Of a stretch of DNA of 64,000 nucleotides, positions 9,163 to 18,387 are shown piece by piece; positions within the stretch are counted from its first letter, which is position 1; every line of letters starts with the position of its first letter. The notes under the pieces were generated by a model. The model ran no database searches. It saw only the letters and a program-made list of their open reading frames with translations, and was not told the DNA's origin. The DNA comes from Hyphomonadaceae bacterium (GTDB taxonomy: Bacteria > Pseudomonadota > Alphaproteobacteria > Caulobacterales > Hyphomonadaceae), in contig JAUYPV010000132.1 of the NCBI GenBank assembly GCA_030697555.1, positions 1-64,000 of the forward strand, given 5' to 3'. The position numbers and the translations under genes are program-made.

Positions 9163-9798
9163 ATGCTGCGCGTCCTGATAGTCGATGACCACGAAATCGT
9201 ACGGCATGGCGTCCGCGATCTCGTAAATTCGCATCTGGACTGGGAGATCTGCGGCGAAGCTGGGGACGGCCACACTGCCTACGAACTGGCTATTTCGACC
9301 AACCCCGATGTCATCGTGCTTGACATCGCTATGGCCCAACTCAACGGTCTGACGCTAGCGCGGATGCTTCACCGCGAGCTTCCCGCAGTGAAGGTTCTGT
9401 TGTTTACGATGCTCGAGGATCGAGCATCCGTGAACGCCGCTCTTGCCGCCGGCGTGCGCGGGTATGTTCTGAAGAGCGACCCAGATGCGCAGCTTGCGAC
9501 GGCAATTGCAGCCCTAGGCGAGGGTCGACTATTTTTTTCTCCTTCCATTGCGGAGATGGTCGTGGACGCCGCCGTCAATGGCAAACCGACATCCTGTTTG
9601 GCAATTTTCTCCGCACGCGAGTTGGAGGTCTCTCAGCTCATGGCGGAGGGCTACGGCAACAAGGCGATCGCCCGTGCGCTCGACCTTAGCGTGAAGACCG
9701 TTGAAAGCCACCGCGCGTCTGCTCTGCGCAAGGCAGGCGTGCATACAGCAGCCGAGCTTGTTCGCTTTGCAATCAGGCACAATCTGATCAAGCCTTGA
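9163..9798 (+). CDS. NarL/FixJ-family response regulator
   Basis: The receiver domain (residues about 1-120) begins MLRVLIVDDHEIV and has the phosphoacceptor in VIVLDIAMAQLNGL. The LuxR-type helix-turn-helix lies at the C terminus (FSARELEVSQLMAEGYGNKA, then VKTVESHRASALRKAG). I start it at the ATG at 9163 because receiver domains begin there. An upstream TTG at 9121 would add 14 unrelated residues. It lies head to head with the HisKA_3 kinase at 7513-9003, so the two probably form one two-component system. Confidence 0.92.
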   Translation: MLRVLIVDDHEIVRHGVRDLVNSHLDWEICGEAGDGHTAYELAISTNPDVIVLDIAMAQLNGLTLARMLHRELPAVKVLLFTMLEDRASVNAALAAGVRGYVLKSDPDAQLATAIAALGEGRLFFSPSIAEMVVDAAVNGKPTSCLAIFSARELEVSQLMAEGYGNKAIARALDLSVKTVESHRASALRKAGVHTAAELVRFAIRHNLIKP

Positions 9799-10649
9799 TG
9801 CCCCGCTTGCAGGATTGCGGCCGTATCCGGCGCCGGTGAGGACCTCTTCAGGGTTCCACCCCATAGCGCACGACTCAAAGACTTCCGATCTCCAGCATAG
9901 AGGCTTGTCTCAGCTGGAGCGCAGACATGCGTGCGCGAAAGACCGTGCAGCCGATCGGGCTGATCGGATTTGTGCAAACCGTTCATCGTCGGCGATCACA
10001 TGACAGCCGCCAATGAAAGATGCGGCCAGGGCTTAGTGCGACAGCCCAAGCGCTTTTCGGGAATGGATCGCGCATACTGCGATTTGGAACCGGCGCGCTT
10101 GATGCGACGGAATGATGAGGCTGCGGGGTGGTTCGCCGTGAGCCCTGAACCCCACTTTCACCGCAGATCGCGCCAGCGCTCTCACCGTGAAAACGAGCAA
10201 GATCACCAAGCGGCTGGAAATGGCGTCATCTACGTCTTCCTACTTGCCGCAATGCGGGAGGATGATTTGGCTTCAGCGGCCCTCCGCCGCACCACTGCCT
10301 ACGAACTGCCCTCGCCCATGTCTGCTCACATACTGGATTGCCATACATAGGAAATAACGGCGATCGAGACCCGTTCGCAGGTTCTGGTCAGCGGAGCAAT
10401 GGACCACGGCGGCAAGGACCGCACTCATGAGCGCCTACAAGACATTCCCGTCGCAAAGGGCCGGGCTTCCTTCCCGAGAATTACGGTCCCCATGGCGAGC
10501 GATCCTTGTCGCTCCATCTGAAATCAACGCGATAGCTTTCGATCCGCTGAATTTTGGCGATAAATCCGCGTGAGCTTGGCAACGGCCTGACAGCCTAGAA
10601 GGCGCAAATTCGAATGCGCCGAGGCGCGATTCGGCCATGGAGGTTCAGC
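9799..10649. other. Intergenic, 850 bp without a supportable gene
   Basis: Open frames on both strands (for example 9970-10350) lack domain matches and good starts. From about 10540 the sequence resembles the upstream region of the paralogue at 25673: CCGCTGAATTTTGGCG near 10550 against CGGCTGAATTTCAACG near 25565. It ends with a GGAGG ribosome binding site before 10650. Confidence 0.5.
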
Positions 10650-11852
10650 ATGCGAGGCGTACATACCCTGACACCCGTCGACCGTCCGGCGGATCGCCTG
10701 AGCCGGATCGTTCGGGATAGAACCGAGCTGGATGTCGCCCAGTTCCGTTTTATCGGCTTCGACAATGCAGAAGAGAAATTCGGGCGGCCAGAAGGATCTT
10801 GGGCGCGGGATGCGATTGAGTCCTTCGTTGCAATGCGGCTCCACCGCGACGATCTTCTGGTCTAGGATGATAGCGGTTTCTACGTTGTTTTCGCCACTCG
10901 GATCGGCGAAGCAGCTGAGCAGGCAGCGTACGATCTGGCATTCGAGCTGAATGCGCATTTTGCCCGAAATGCGGCCAGCGCTAGGCCACATGTTTTGGCG
11001 GCGACATGTCCGATAGCGGTCGGTAGTCTCGCCAGCGCGGTCAAAACGGGGCGTATCGACAGCATAGCGTCATCGGGCTTCGATGATCCTGTCACCTCGC
11101 CTTCCGCGGATTTGGAATGGCGCTTCCAACCTGTATGGGACGCGCGCCGCGAGATGATTTCGAGTTGCTTCGTGGTTCCGACGACTAAAGGCGCCAACAA
11201 ACGAATCCGAGGGTATCAGTTCGAATGCATGCCCCCTGGCGAGAGACCGGACTTTGCGGCGATCGACGAAGCAAGCCTCAAGATATCCGAACAGGCGCTA
11301 CGCAAACTGCGCGGCGAAAGCAAACGCTGCCTGATCGGCATGAGCCTGCATATCAATACGCTGCGGCGCGAGGATACAGCGGGGCGCTTCATGTCCCTGT
11401 TGGCGGGGATCGACAAGAGCCTGGCGCGTTATGGTCTGATCAAGATTACCGGCGTTGATCCCGGCTTTCCCAAACTTCAGCTTGCGCACATCGTCGGCGC
11501 TCTGCGCGTGTAGGTTCCGCTGGTCCTGCTGAGCGCCGCCTGGAACGAGCCGGATGTCGGCTCGCTTGCCGGATCCGGGCCATCGGCGATCGGTTTCGCG
11601 TGCCCAGATACGACGGCGGCGGCATTGGCGCACCTTGCCGAAGATGAGCTGATGTCACATCTAAGACACGGCGCTGACATCGCCCACACCCATGGCATGT
11701 CGCTTTATGTTGAGGGCGCGATCACTCCCTTCTTGGTCCTCGCGTTCCGCGAAGCAGGCGCCGATTATCTGGCCTCGCCGCTGATCTGGACGCCTCAGGA
11801 GGCGCCCGATACGGCGATCAAGTGGCCAGCTAGCCGACTGGCGGCGGCCTAA
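10650..11852 (+). pseudogene. Degenerate GGDEF-EAL paralogue A, interrupted by two in-frame amber codons
   Basis: The reading frame is colinear with the intact paralogue at 25673-26872 over about 400 codons with no frameshift. It holds two TAG codons, at 10863 and 11511; at the second, the paralogue has an ordinary coding triplet. The ATG at 10650 is preceded by GGAGG as in the paralogue. The N-terminal third looks like a degenerate GGDEF fold (RTELDVAQFRFIG ... FYVVFATRIGEA). The rest looks like an EAL fold without catalytic residues (EWRFQPVWDAR, LHINTLRREDTA, LYVEGAITPF). Without amber suppression it yields only fragments. The lack of frameshifts suggests recent inactivation. Confidence 0.75.
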
Positions 11853-12091
11853 CCGGCGTTGAGGTTCTCAAATTGCGGCAACGTCTCCTGGCGCGCCGTT
11901 GTGCGTGACATCCGCAACGGACACGGCATCCGATCGGTCAACACCCCAGAAGCTGAGGTCTCGGCTCGGACGTTTTGCTGGGGGCCTGATCGTCTTGGCG
12001 ATCCGTGGCGTCGCGTATGGTTGATCATGAATGGAAAATTTGAAGGCGTACTGCGGCGCGGCGTTAACGCACGTCTTGCACAATCGGCTTC

Positions 12092-13351
12092 ATGGCAGGT
12101 CTTGCCAAACATTCCGGTCGTAAGTGCAACAGGGGGAACGTAGCAATCATTTTGGCGCTAGCGGCGCCCGCGCTTGTCGGTGTGGCTGGGCTCAGCGTCG
12201 AAACCGGCTACTGGTACTATCTTCAGAAAAAGGCGCAGAAAGCCGCAGACATATCCGCCTATGCCGGCGCTGTATCGCTAAGGAACGGAGAGGCGCAAGC
12301 AGCAGCCCTGGATGTCGCGCTCAAGGAAGCTGCGCTCCTGGGATTTGCAGCGCCGGAAGTCGCCGTGACGCCCGTCTCGCCGCCGACCAGCGGTCCCAAT
12401 CAGCACGGACGGGCGATGCAGGTGACCATCGATTACGAGGCGCCACGCTTCTTTTCGGCGATTTTCGATACAGCGCCGATCTTGGCCTCGGTCAGAGCGG
12501 TGGCCGCCTATCAGCAGCCGGCCAATGCTTGCGTGCTGGCGCTAGATGGTGCGGCGCCTGGCGCGATAACAATCAGCGGCAGCGCCGATATCACTCTGCG
12601 ATCATGCGAAGTCATGTCCAATTCCATTGCGGACAGTGCGGTGCTTCTATCGGGAAGCAGCGATGTTGAGACCGACTGCGTGAATGCGGCGGGCGGTGTT
12701 GCGATCAAATCAGGCAGCGTTGATCTTACGCTGACGGACTGCGCAGTAGCGCGCGAGAACATGCCTCGCGCCCCCGATCCATATGCAGACGTGTCTGAGC
12801 CCACGTTTTCAGACTTGCCCTGCTCTTCGCCCGGAAACGGAAGAAGAGCCGCCATGATCGTCTCGGCAGGCGCAAGCGGCGTAAAACGCTTTTGCGGCGG
12901 GCTCACGCTCAGTGGAGACTACCGTTTTGAACCCGGCGTCTATGTCGTCGATGGCGGCGCATTTCGAATCAACGCGTCCAGCCACGTTTCCGGAGACGGC
13001 GTCACCTTCTTTCTTACGAACGGCGCCGAGATAAGATTCAACGGTGCGGCAATGCTTGATTTCTCCGCGCCGACGCGCGGGACATATGCCGGCATCGCGT
13101 TCATGGGCGACAGAAGCGACGCCGGCGTCGAACATCGATTCAACGGAACGTCCGATTCGCTGATTACCGGCGCGATCTACACCCCCGCTTCCGAACTGAT
13201 CTTCAGCGGCAATTTTTCGGGAGAAAATGGCTGCACCCAGCTTGTCGCATCAACGATAACGCTGCTCGGCAACATGGGCTTTGCAACAGACTGTACCGGA
13301 CGAAGCCTCAGATGGGCTCAGGTCCCGGGAGCGGTTCGGATGTTGGAGTGA
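12092..13351 (+). CDS. TadG-like protein with N-terminal Flp-assembly domain
   Basis: The product (419 residues) starts with a TadE/TadG-type N terminus: a short basic stretch, then GNVAIILALAAPALVGVAGL as a single membrane helix, then VETGYWYYLQKKAQKAADIS (about residues 15-55). Such proteins are anchored by this helix and project into the periplasm, in tight-adherence (Flp) pilus loci or related envelope functions. The long C-terminal part is rich in short beta-strand and glycine/serine patterns and has about ten cysteines. No von Willebrand domain motif is evident. The downstream TadE-type gene overlaps its stop codon. No other tad genes are in the window. Confidence 0.75.
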   Translation: MAGLAKHSGRKCNRGNVAIILALAAPALVGVAGLSVETGYWYYLQKKAQKAADISAYAGAVSLRNGEAQAAALDVALKEAALLGFAAPEVAVTPVSPPTSGPNQHGRAMQVTIDYEAPRFFSAIFDTAPILASVRAVAAYQQPANACVLALDGAAPGAITISGSADITLRSCEVMSNSIADSAVLLSGSSDVETDCVNAAGGVAIKSGSVDLTLTDCAVARENMPRAPDPYADVSEPTFSDLPCSSPGNGRRAAMIVSAGASGVKRFCGGLTLSGDYRFEPGVYVVDGGAFRINASSHVSGDGVTFFLTNGAEIRFNGAAMLDFSAPTRGTYAGIAFMGDRSDAGVEHRFNGTSDSLITGAIYTPASELIFSGNFSGENGCTQLVASTITLLGNMGFATDCTGRSLRWAQVPGAVRMLE

Positions 13352-13800
13352 CGCTGGTGATCAGACACCTGCTCCACCGATTAGCGCGAAGGCGGCTAAT
13401 CCGCGACAGCGAGGGTCTTGCAGGGATCGAATTCGCGCTCACCGCGCCGTTTCTGGTAATGCTTCTGGTTGGGGTCGCCGATGTTGGAATGCTGATCCAC
13501 AACCGGATGGACACAGTCTCGGCGCTGCAGGCCGGCGCGCGGTATTTCATGGCGGGCGGCGCGGATACCGACGAGGCGCTCGCCGCGGTTCGCCGATCCT
13601 GGACCTCGATGCCCGACAACGCAAAGCTGGAGATCCGCAAGGTCTGCTACTGCGACGACGTGGAATGCAGCTGCACCCAGAACTGCCCCGACAGCTCGGC
13701 GCCAGCCGCGTACCACACCATTTCCGCCACCGCTGTGTACAAGGGCCTCTTGATTGAGAAGACAGAATACGAGTTCTCGGAAAGCGTGCGCATCCGCTGA
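13348..13800 (+). CDS. TadE-family pseudopilin-like protein
   Basis: After a basic leader the sequence SEGLAGIEFALTAPFLVMLL shows the TadE signature: a glycine, then a glutamate five residues inside the hydrophobic helix, as in prepilin-like processing sites. The mature part contains a short cysteine cluster (CYCDDVECSCTQNC, near residue 110). I choose the GTG at 13348, which overlaps the upstream stop as GTGA; an ATG at 13312 would also be in frame. TadE proteins are minor pseudopilins of Flp pili. The cysteine cluster is unusual for the family. Confidence 0.75.
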   Translation: MTLVIRHLLHRLARRRLIRDSEGLAGIEFALTAPFLVMLLVGVADVGMLIHNRMDTVSALQAGARYFMAGGADTDEALAAVRRSWTSMPDNAKLEIRKVCYCDDVECSCTQNCPDSSAPAAYHTISATAVYKGLLIEKTEYEFSESVRIR

Positions 13801-14194
13801 CTTTGGCGCCAGATTTGTTGCCGGCAAGCACGGCGCTGCGGCTGTCGAATTCGCACTCGTTATTCCCGCTCTCCTATTGCTGGTAGTCGGCGCGATGGAA
13901 CTCAGCATCGCTCTATATCGAGGCGCATCCGTACAATGGGCTGTTGAGCGCGCCGCGCGCGCCGTGTCGCTCAACGGCACATTGACCGAAGCCGACATAC
14001 AGGCCTTGGTCGACGCCGACCTCGCAAGGGTTGGCGCAGCAGTTGAGGTGGATGTCGGCTATTCGACCGAAGCCGGACCAGAACTTACGCTGGCGCGGAT
14101 AACCGCAACCTATGTCCACACAGTCGACATCGCCTTCCTGCCGTCCCTCGACATCCCCTTCATGGTCGATGTAACTGCGCCTCGGGCGGATTAG
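13754..14194 (+). CDS. Second TadE-family pseudopilin-like protein
   Basis: The product has the same architecture as its upstream neighbour: GKHGAAAVEFALVIPALLLL forms the prepilin-like helix with the conserved glutamate, followed by a periplasmic domain of about 90 residues. The only early start in frame is a TTG at 13754, inside the preceding gene, so translation is probably coupled. It closes a three-gene operon (12092-14194) of TadG-like and two TadE-like proteins. This operon lacks the ATPase, platform and major pilin genes, so it either supplements a tad locus elsewhere or has another envelope role. Confidence 0.7.
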   Translation: MRRQNTSSRKACASADFGARFVAGKHGAAAVEFALVIPALLLLVVGAMELSIALYRGASVQWAVERAARAVSLNGTLTEADIQALVDADLARVGAAVEVDVGYSTEAGPELTLARITATYVHTVDIAFLPSLDIPFMVDVTAPRAD

Positions 14195-14531
14195 AAAGAA
14201 GTCAGATGCCCAATGCCAATGTATCGGATCGACCTCGCGGCCTCTGGTGTCCGACATTGGATCTCAGCACCGTCAAATTTGTAAAGGCCGGCGCACGGAA
14301 CGTTAAGGCTCTCGCGCAAACATGGGTCTTGCTGCCGGGAGACGCCATCTATGGCTTGGTCCCTCGAACCGTACACAGCCGACGGCATCCCTCTCAGAGC
14401 TGGTCCGGGCAGGCGTTCCGTTCTCTTCCCTGGCAGCGCCCCGCCACAGCGTCCGCAAGCAGCGCTTGGTCTAACGATGGCGCGCATACGCCCTCCGGCC
14501 CATCAGCAAGCACAGCGCGTGAGCGAGGCCT
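14195..14531. other. Intergenic, no supportable gene
   Basis: A plus-strand frame (14206-14643) overlaps the next gene and has no recognisable domain. I see no hairpin of note. Confidence 0.45.
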
Positions 14532-15857
14532 ATGGATGAAAATCTTCCCGTCTCCGTTGCTGAATGCCGATCTGATCTTGCGCCTTCACGCCGCCAAAGC
14601 GCGCTTGCCGTTTCACGCGTGGCCGCCTGCGATCCCGCCATGATTGAGCAACGGGCAGAAGCCATGTCAGCCAGATCTTTCTCCGCCAAAGAACGCGCCG
14701 ATCCGATCGGACAAGCGTCGGGGATGTGGGAAGCCAGTGATCTTTACTTCGCCAGTTTCTTTTTGTTTGAGACCCTGCTCGCGCTCGGCTTTTGGAGCGC
14801 AGGCTTGGCGCCGGCCTGGATTCCAACAATTCTGGCCTCGCTGACCGCAGCTATGCTGGGATTGATCGGATGGAGCTATTTCGGCGGTGCGGGTCTTGGG
14901 CCAGGAAGAGCCCGCTTGCATCTTCTGATGCAGTTGACTGCCGTCGGGCTTGCGGTTGGGCTGGCAATAGTCGCCCCGCAGCTCGCATTGCAAGCCTTCG
15001 CTGCCCTGTTCGCCGCCAACTTGGCCTGCTTCATAGCGCCCGACCGAACCCGACTGCTCGTGATCGCCGGTCTATCGATCCTGGGAGCAATGACTGCGAC
15101 ATTGATCGTCGGCGCCGAATTCGACATGGCAACGGCGACGCCGATTGAGCTGGCGTTGACCGCCGCCGTCCTCGTCATAGCTTTGGCGCGTTGCCTGGCT
15201 GTTGCTTCTTACGTCGGCGATTTGCGCACTCGCATCGCCGGCGCAAACCAGTCTCTGAAAGAAGCGCGCCAACGGATCGAAATCTTGACGACATGCGATG
15301 AGCTGACCGGGTTGCCGAATCGCCGCGCCATTCTACGGCAGCTTTGCGATCAAATTGCGCTCGCAGAACGTACATCCCTGCCGGTAAGCGCGGCGTTGCT
15401 GAGTATTGATCACTTCAAGCGCATCAACGAGCAGTTTGGATATGTCGCCGGAGACGGCGTTTTGAGAATGTTTGCCGTTCGAGCCTCGGCCGCCTTGCGC
15501 GAGACAGATTGCATCGGAAGATACAACGGAGAGGAGTTCCTAGTTGTCTTAAGCGCAACGTCAGCCCAGGACGCTATTGACGCACTTCGTCGCATTCGTC
15601 GAAGCATTTCTCGCGGCGACTGGCGCTCGATAAACCCCGGCCTGCATGTAACCGCCACTATCGGGATTGCCGAGCGTCGGGCTGGCGAGATGGTGGAGCA
15701 TTTGCTGACGCGTGCGGACGCGGCGCTCTGCACAGGGAAGCTCTCTGGACGCAACCGAGTGGTCATAGATTCTGGACCGGTATGCGAATTCAACTCCGAT
15801 CCTTGCTCTCATCCCCTCGGCACAGTCGGCTCGAAGGCCATCGTTTCAGAGCGGTAA
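14532..15857 (+). CDS. Membrane-bound GGDEF-domain protein with NGEEF signature
   Basis: The N-terminal half (about residues 70-235) holds about six hydrophobic helices and probably forms a membrane sensor region. A GGDEF domain follows (about 255-420), with TCDELTGLPNRRAI, SIDHFKRINEQFGYVAGDGVL and the active-site loop RYNGEEFLVV. The first glycine of GG(D/E)EF is replaced by asparagine. The inhibitory I-site RxxD is intact as RETD, exactly five residues before the loop. Canonical members make cyclic di-GMP from two GTP. The substitution makes activity uncertain, and a c-di-GMP receptor role is possible. Its neighbours are degenerate EAL and PilZ genes. Confidence 0.85.
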   Translation: MDENLPVSVAECRSDLAPSRRQSALAVSRVAACDPAMIEQRAEAMSARSFSAKERADPIGQASGMWEASDLYFASFFLFETLLALGFWSAGLAPAWIPTILASLTAAMLGLIGWSYFGGAGLGPGRARLHLLMQLTAVGLAVGLAIVAPQLALQAFAALFAANLACFIAPDRTRLLVIAGLSILGAMTATLIVGAEFDMATATPIELALTAAVLVIALARCLAVASYVGDLRTRIAGANQSLKEARQRIEILTTCDELTGLPNRRAILRQLCDQIALAERTSLPVSAALLSIDHFKRINEQFGYVAGDGVLRMFAVRASAALRETDCIGRYNGEEFLVVLSATSAQDAIDALRRIRRSISRGDWRSINPGLHVTATIGIAERRAGEMVEHLLTRADAALCTGKLSGRNRVVIDSGPVCEFNSDPCSHPLGTVGSKAIVSER

Positions 15858-16045
15858 CCAAGTTGCTGCTGACGACGACTCCCAGTTTGGACGTTGGCGC
15901 CGCCTTCGGCGCGCCTGCGAACAATGAACAGAAAGCCTGACCGCGTTACGAATCCCAACAAACCAGCGGATCAGCTTAATTTCATCGATAGCATAATGTG
16001 CGATCCTGAGCGCCTCACGGAGAGTCAAGCATTCCCGGAATGCCT

Positions 16046-17299
16046 ATGATCGAAACCAACGACGGCCACGACCTCGTCCGGCGGATTAAGCGCCTCGCAG
16101 ACGCTAACCAAGCAATCAACGCCGCGCAGATTCAATTCATTGCACTCGAAGAAATTGCTACGGCGTACGGAGATCGCTGGCGAGCCGAACGTGGGCGGAT
16201 CATGCCTGCAGCAGCAGCCTTCATTTCGAAACGCACAAAGCACGACGATGTTCTTATCCCGTGCGATAACGGCTTCATCATCGTATTCGCCGATCCAGAT
16301 CCCGCGAATGCAGCTGTTGCCGCCCACGCGATCGGCCGATCTCTTCGCAGCGTTTTCTTCGGCGCTGACGCGACCTTCCAACAGGAGCGTGAAACCACGT
16401 TTCATCCGACGCCATCGGCAGATCCTGTCGACACAAATGACCTCGACGCCAAAGGCCACTCGCAGACCGTCTGCCGGGAATCGCCTCCCGACTTGGCTGC
16501 TGACGCAGCTGGCCTCTCTTTTCGCTTCCAGCCAGTCTGGGATGTCAAGCGTCAAGCCGTGACAACCTACTACATAGAGCCAGTCAATCTTTTAACCGGC
16601 CAGCGTGTCGGCGGATACCAGTTTGAGAAGCCAGGCGGCGTCACCCCGCGCTTTCTAGAGATTGACGACCGTTTGTTGCGTATTTCCGAAACGGTTATGC
16701 GATCCCTGTTCCAGACAGGTCGGAAGGCCATCGTTGGTGTGTCGATTCATATTTCGAGTTTGACGAAACAGGCCCATCGCCAGCGAATTCTCGAGACTAT
16801 CTCACAATTTGACGCACAGCTTCTGCAGTACCGCGCCATCAAGGTCAGCGCTGTCGAGCCCGGCTTCCCCCGACGGTATCTTAGGGACACTGTAAGCTTT
16901 CTCTCGGCTCAAATACCTCACATCGTGGTCGGAATGAGCGCGGCGGAGGAGAATTTCTCGACGGCGCTCGATTGTGGCGCGTGGGGTTTGGGCTACACGA
17001 TACCGCCAGACTCGGCGCTCGCGCACGAGGCTGGTTTCTTTTCCAAACTTACCAGGGATGCGGCGGCCGCGCGCGCAAGCGGCAAGCGCTTCTTCGTTGA
17101 AGGCCATCTCACGCCGACGCAGGCTCTCCAATGCGCAGAGTGCGGCGTTGACTTTCTTGCATCTCCAATCGTCTGGCCGCCGTTGCAGAGCATCAGAGGA
17201 GTCCTCAGATGGAACTCTTCGCGGCTCGGAGTTCGCCGCATTGGAGCTGATCCATCCCCTAGCCTTCGGCCGACGAGCGACGAGACGCCGGCCGCATAA
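16046..17299 (+). CDS. Degenerate GGDEF-EAL tandem protein, paralogue B
   Basis: The product (417 residues) belongs to the four-member family of this window. Residues about 1-105 resemble a GGDEF fold without its motifs (AAQIQFIALEEIATAYGDRW, then DDVLIPCDNGFIIVF). Residues about 155-400 resemble an EAL fold: FRFQPVWDVKRQAVTTYYIE sits where EAL proteins have QPIxD ... YEAL. VSIHISSLTKQ replaces the metal-binding NxS motif, and the FFVEGHLTP segment keeps only part of EGVE. Most catalytic residues are missing, so phosphodiesterase activity is unlikely. I start at the ATG at 16046 to match paralogue C (MIGGTDGRDL); an ATG at 16040 is also possible. The fold assignment is inferred. Confidence 0.65.
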   Translation: MIETNDGHDLVRRIKRLADANQAINAAQIQFIALEEIATAYGDRWRAERGRIMPAAAAFISKRTKHDDVLIPCDNGFIIVFADPDPANAAVAAHAIGRSLRSVFFGADATFQQERETTFHPTPSADPVDTNDLDAKGHSQTVCRESPPDLAADAAGLSFRFQPVWDVKRQAVTTYYIEPVNLLTGQRVGGYQFEKPGGVTPRFLEIDDRLLRISETVMRSLFQTGRKAIVGVSIHISSLTKQAHRQRILETISQFDAQLLQYRAIKVSAVEPGFPRRYLRDTVSFLSAQIPHIVVGMSAAEENFSTALDCGAWGLGYTIPPDSALAHEAGFFSKLTRDAAAARASGKRFFVEGHLTPTQALQCAECGVDFLASPIVWPPLQSIRGVLRWNSSRLGVRRIGADPSPSLRPTSDETPAA

Positions 17300-17786
17300 C
17301 CGCGACATGCCTCTCTTGAGCGGTAGCCCTGGTCGCGCTCCCGCGCCGATCGGACAACGGGCAATGCCTCAAGCGGCCCCGGCGAAGCGCCCCAGTCTCC
17401 TCCCTTCTCGCTTGGAAGATCCGCCTCAATCCGATCTGGAGTTTTTGTCGAACGTTGAGAAGCGTAGAGGGCATCCCCGCCGACGCCCATGAACCTCTGA
17501 TCCGAGTTCGTGGGAGCGCGCCCAGCAGATAACAATTCCACCCCAAAAATTAACGCTCTGAAAACTGCCGGAGGAGTAGTTTGCTCTTTGAAGGGATGCC
17601 TTATGGGCCTCGAATGCGCCTTCACGGGGATGGACTGGCTCTCGCCGTCAGCACGCCCTCAACCAAGCCGGAAAACCACCAGCCGGCGCATCCCTCATAA
17701 TCGATCTGGCTCAACTGGTCTTCTGGTTGATCGCTTCGAATTCGGCGGAAAAACCTCAGCCGCCGACGATCAAATCAACCCTTTCG
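17300..17786. other. Intergenic, about 490 bp without a supportable gene
   Basis: No frame has domain similarity or good start context. It leads into the regulatory element and start of the PilZ gene. Confidence 0.5.
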
Positions 17787-17804
17787 CGTTAACAAACGGT
17801 CGGC
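17787..17804 (+). promoter_or_regulatory. Partial copy of the shared upstream element, before PilZ
   Basis: CGTTAACAAACGGTCGGC matches the first half of the element found upstream of three other genes in the island (consensus CGTYAACAATYYRWCGSC). The second half (GAAATTAA) is not conserved. It starts 42 bp before the PilZ ATG. Confidence 0.35.
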
Positions 17805-17828
17805 TGGGGAGATAGTCGCCAAGCATTG

Positions 17829-18173
17829 ATGTTCGGCAGGAGCAAATCGCAATCGACCATCCCTCTCGATCGCATAAGAGCGATCGCCGAACAGAGCCCG
17901 CCCAACGCCTACAGCGACTATGGATCGCTAAAAAAGCGCGAACCCCGCATGACAGTTTATAAGCCGGCCTATGTGATGCTTTCTTACGGCGAGAAGGTTC
18001 CTGTGGTCGTCAAGAACATGAACTCCACCGGACTTCGCATCGAGTTCTTCCAAAATACGACGTTGGGCGAGCGCGTGCAAATCGTTGAGCCCAGCATTCC
18101 GCTTCGCGCTTGGGCGGAGGTCGTGTGGGAGCGCAACGGCGCCAGCGGTCTACGCCTCATCGACACGGGCTGA
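17829..18173 (+). CDS. Single-domain PilZ protein
   Basis: The product (114 residues) is essentially one PilZ domain. REPR (about residue 38) can serve as the arginine-rich motif, and NMNSTGLRIEF (about 65-75) occupies the second binding motif. There the canonical serine of (D/N)xSxxG is asparagine, while the broken copy at 6196 keeps serine. PilZ domains bind cyclic di-GMP and signal it to pili, flagella or polysaccharide systems. I use the ATG at 17829; a TTG one codon upstream is possible. Affinity for c-di-GMP is uncertain given the substitution. Confidence 0.8.
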   Translation: MFGRSKSQSTIPLDRIRAIAEQSPPNAYSDYGSLKKREPRMTVYKPAYVMLSYGEKVPVVVKNMNSTGLRIEFFQNTTLGERVQIVEPSIPLRAWAEVVWERNGASGLRLIDTG

Positions 18174-18245
18174 TTAAGCTCGGTGTCGAACGACCACCAA
18201 AGCGCCCTCCCCTGGCGACATTCAAGTCTCCCCGAATAGTTGATC

Positions 18246-18387
18246 GGTGCTGTCAAGTTATGCAAGTAGAGCCGGTTTTCGAACGGCCGCTGCGTGTTGG
18301 ATGGGTCGAAATTTGACGGAAAATCAATCTAGGCTGCGACTGTGAAAAATCCGCTTGACGAGTATTCACGCTTAACTTGACAGCTCC
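18246..18387. repeat. 142-bp inverted-repeat element, copy A (MITE-like)
   Basis: The ends are 15-bp inverted repeats (GGTGCTGTCAAGTTA at 18246-18260, against the complement of 18373-18387 with one mismatch). The element is 139/142 identical to copy B at 28640-28781, same orientation and length. It has no coding capacity. No 8-bp target duplication flanks it. The right end abuts a hydrolase gene that lacks its 5' part. The likely nature is a miniature element mobilised by an unidentified transposase. Confidence 0.85.

Noticed and set aside
9970-10350. 126-codon plus-strand frame in a long intergenic region
   Set aside because: No domain, no good ribosome binding site, and composition unlike neighbouring genes.
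10863-11513. Recoding of TAG (pyrrolysine or readthrough)
   Set aside because: At the second TAG the intact paralogue has an ordinary coding triplet, and no supporting genes are in the window.
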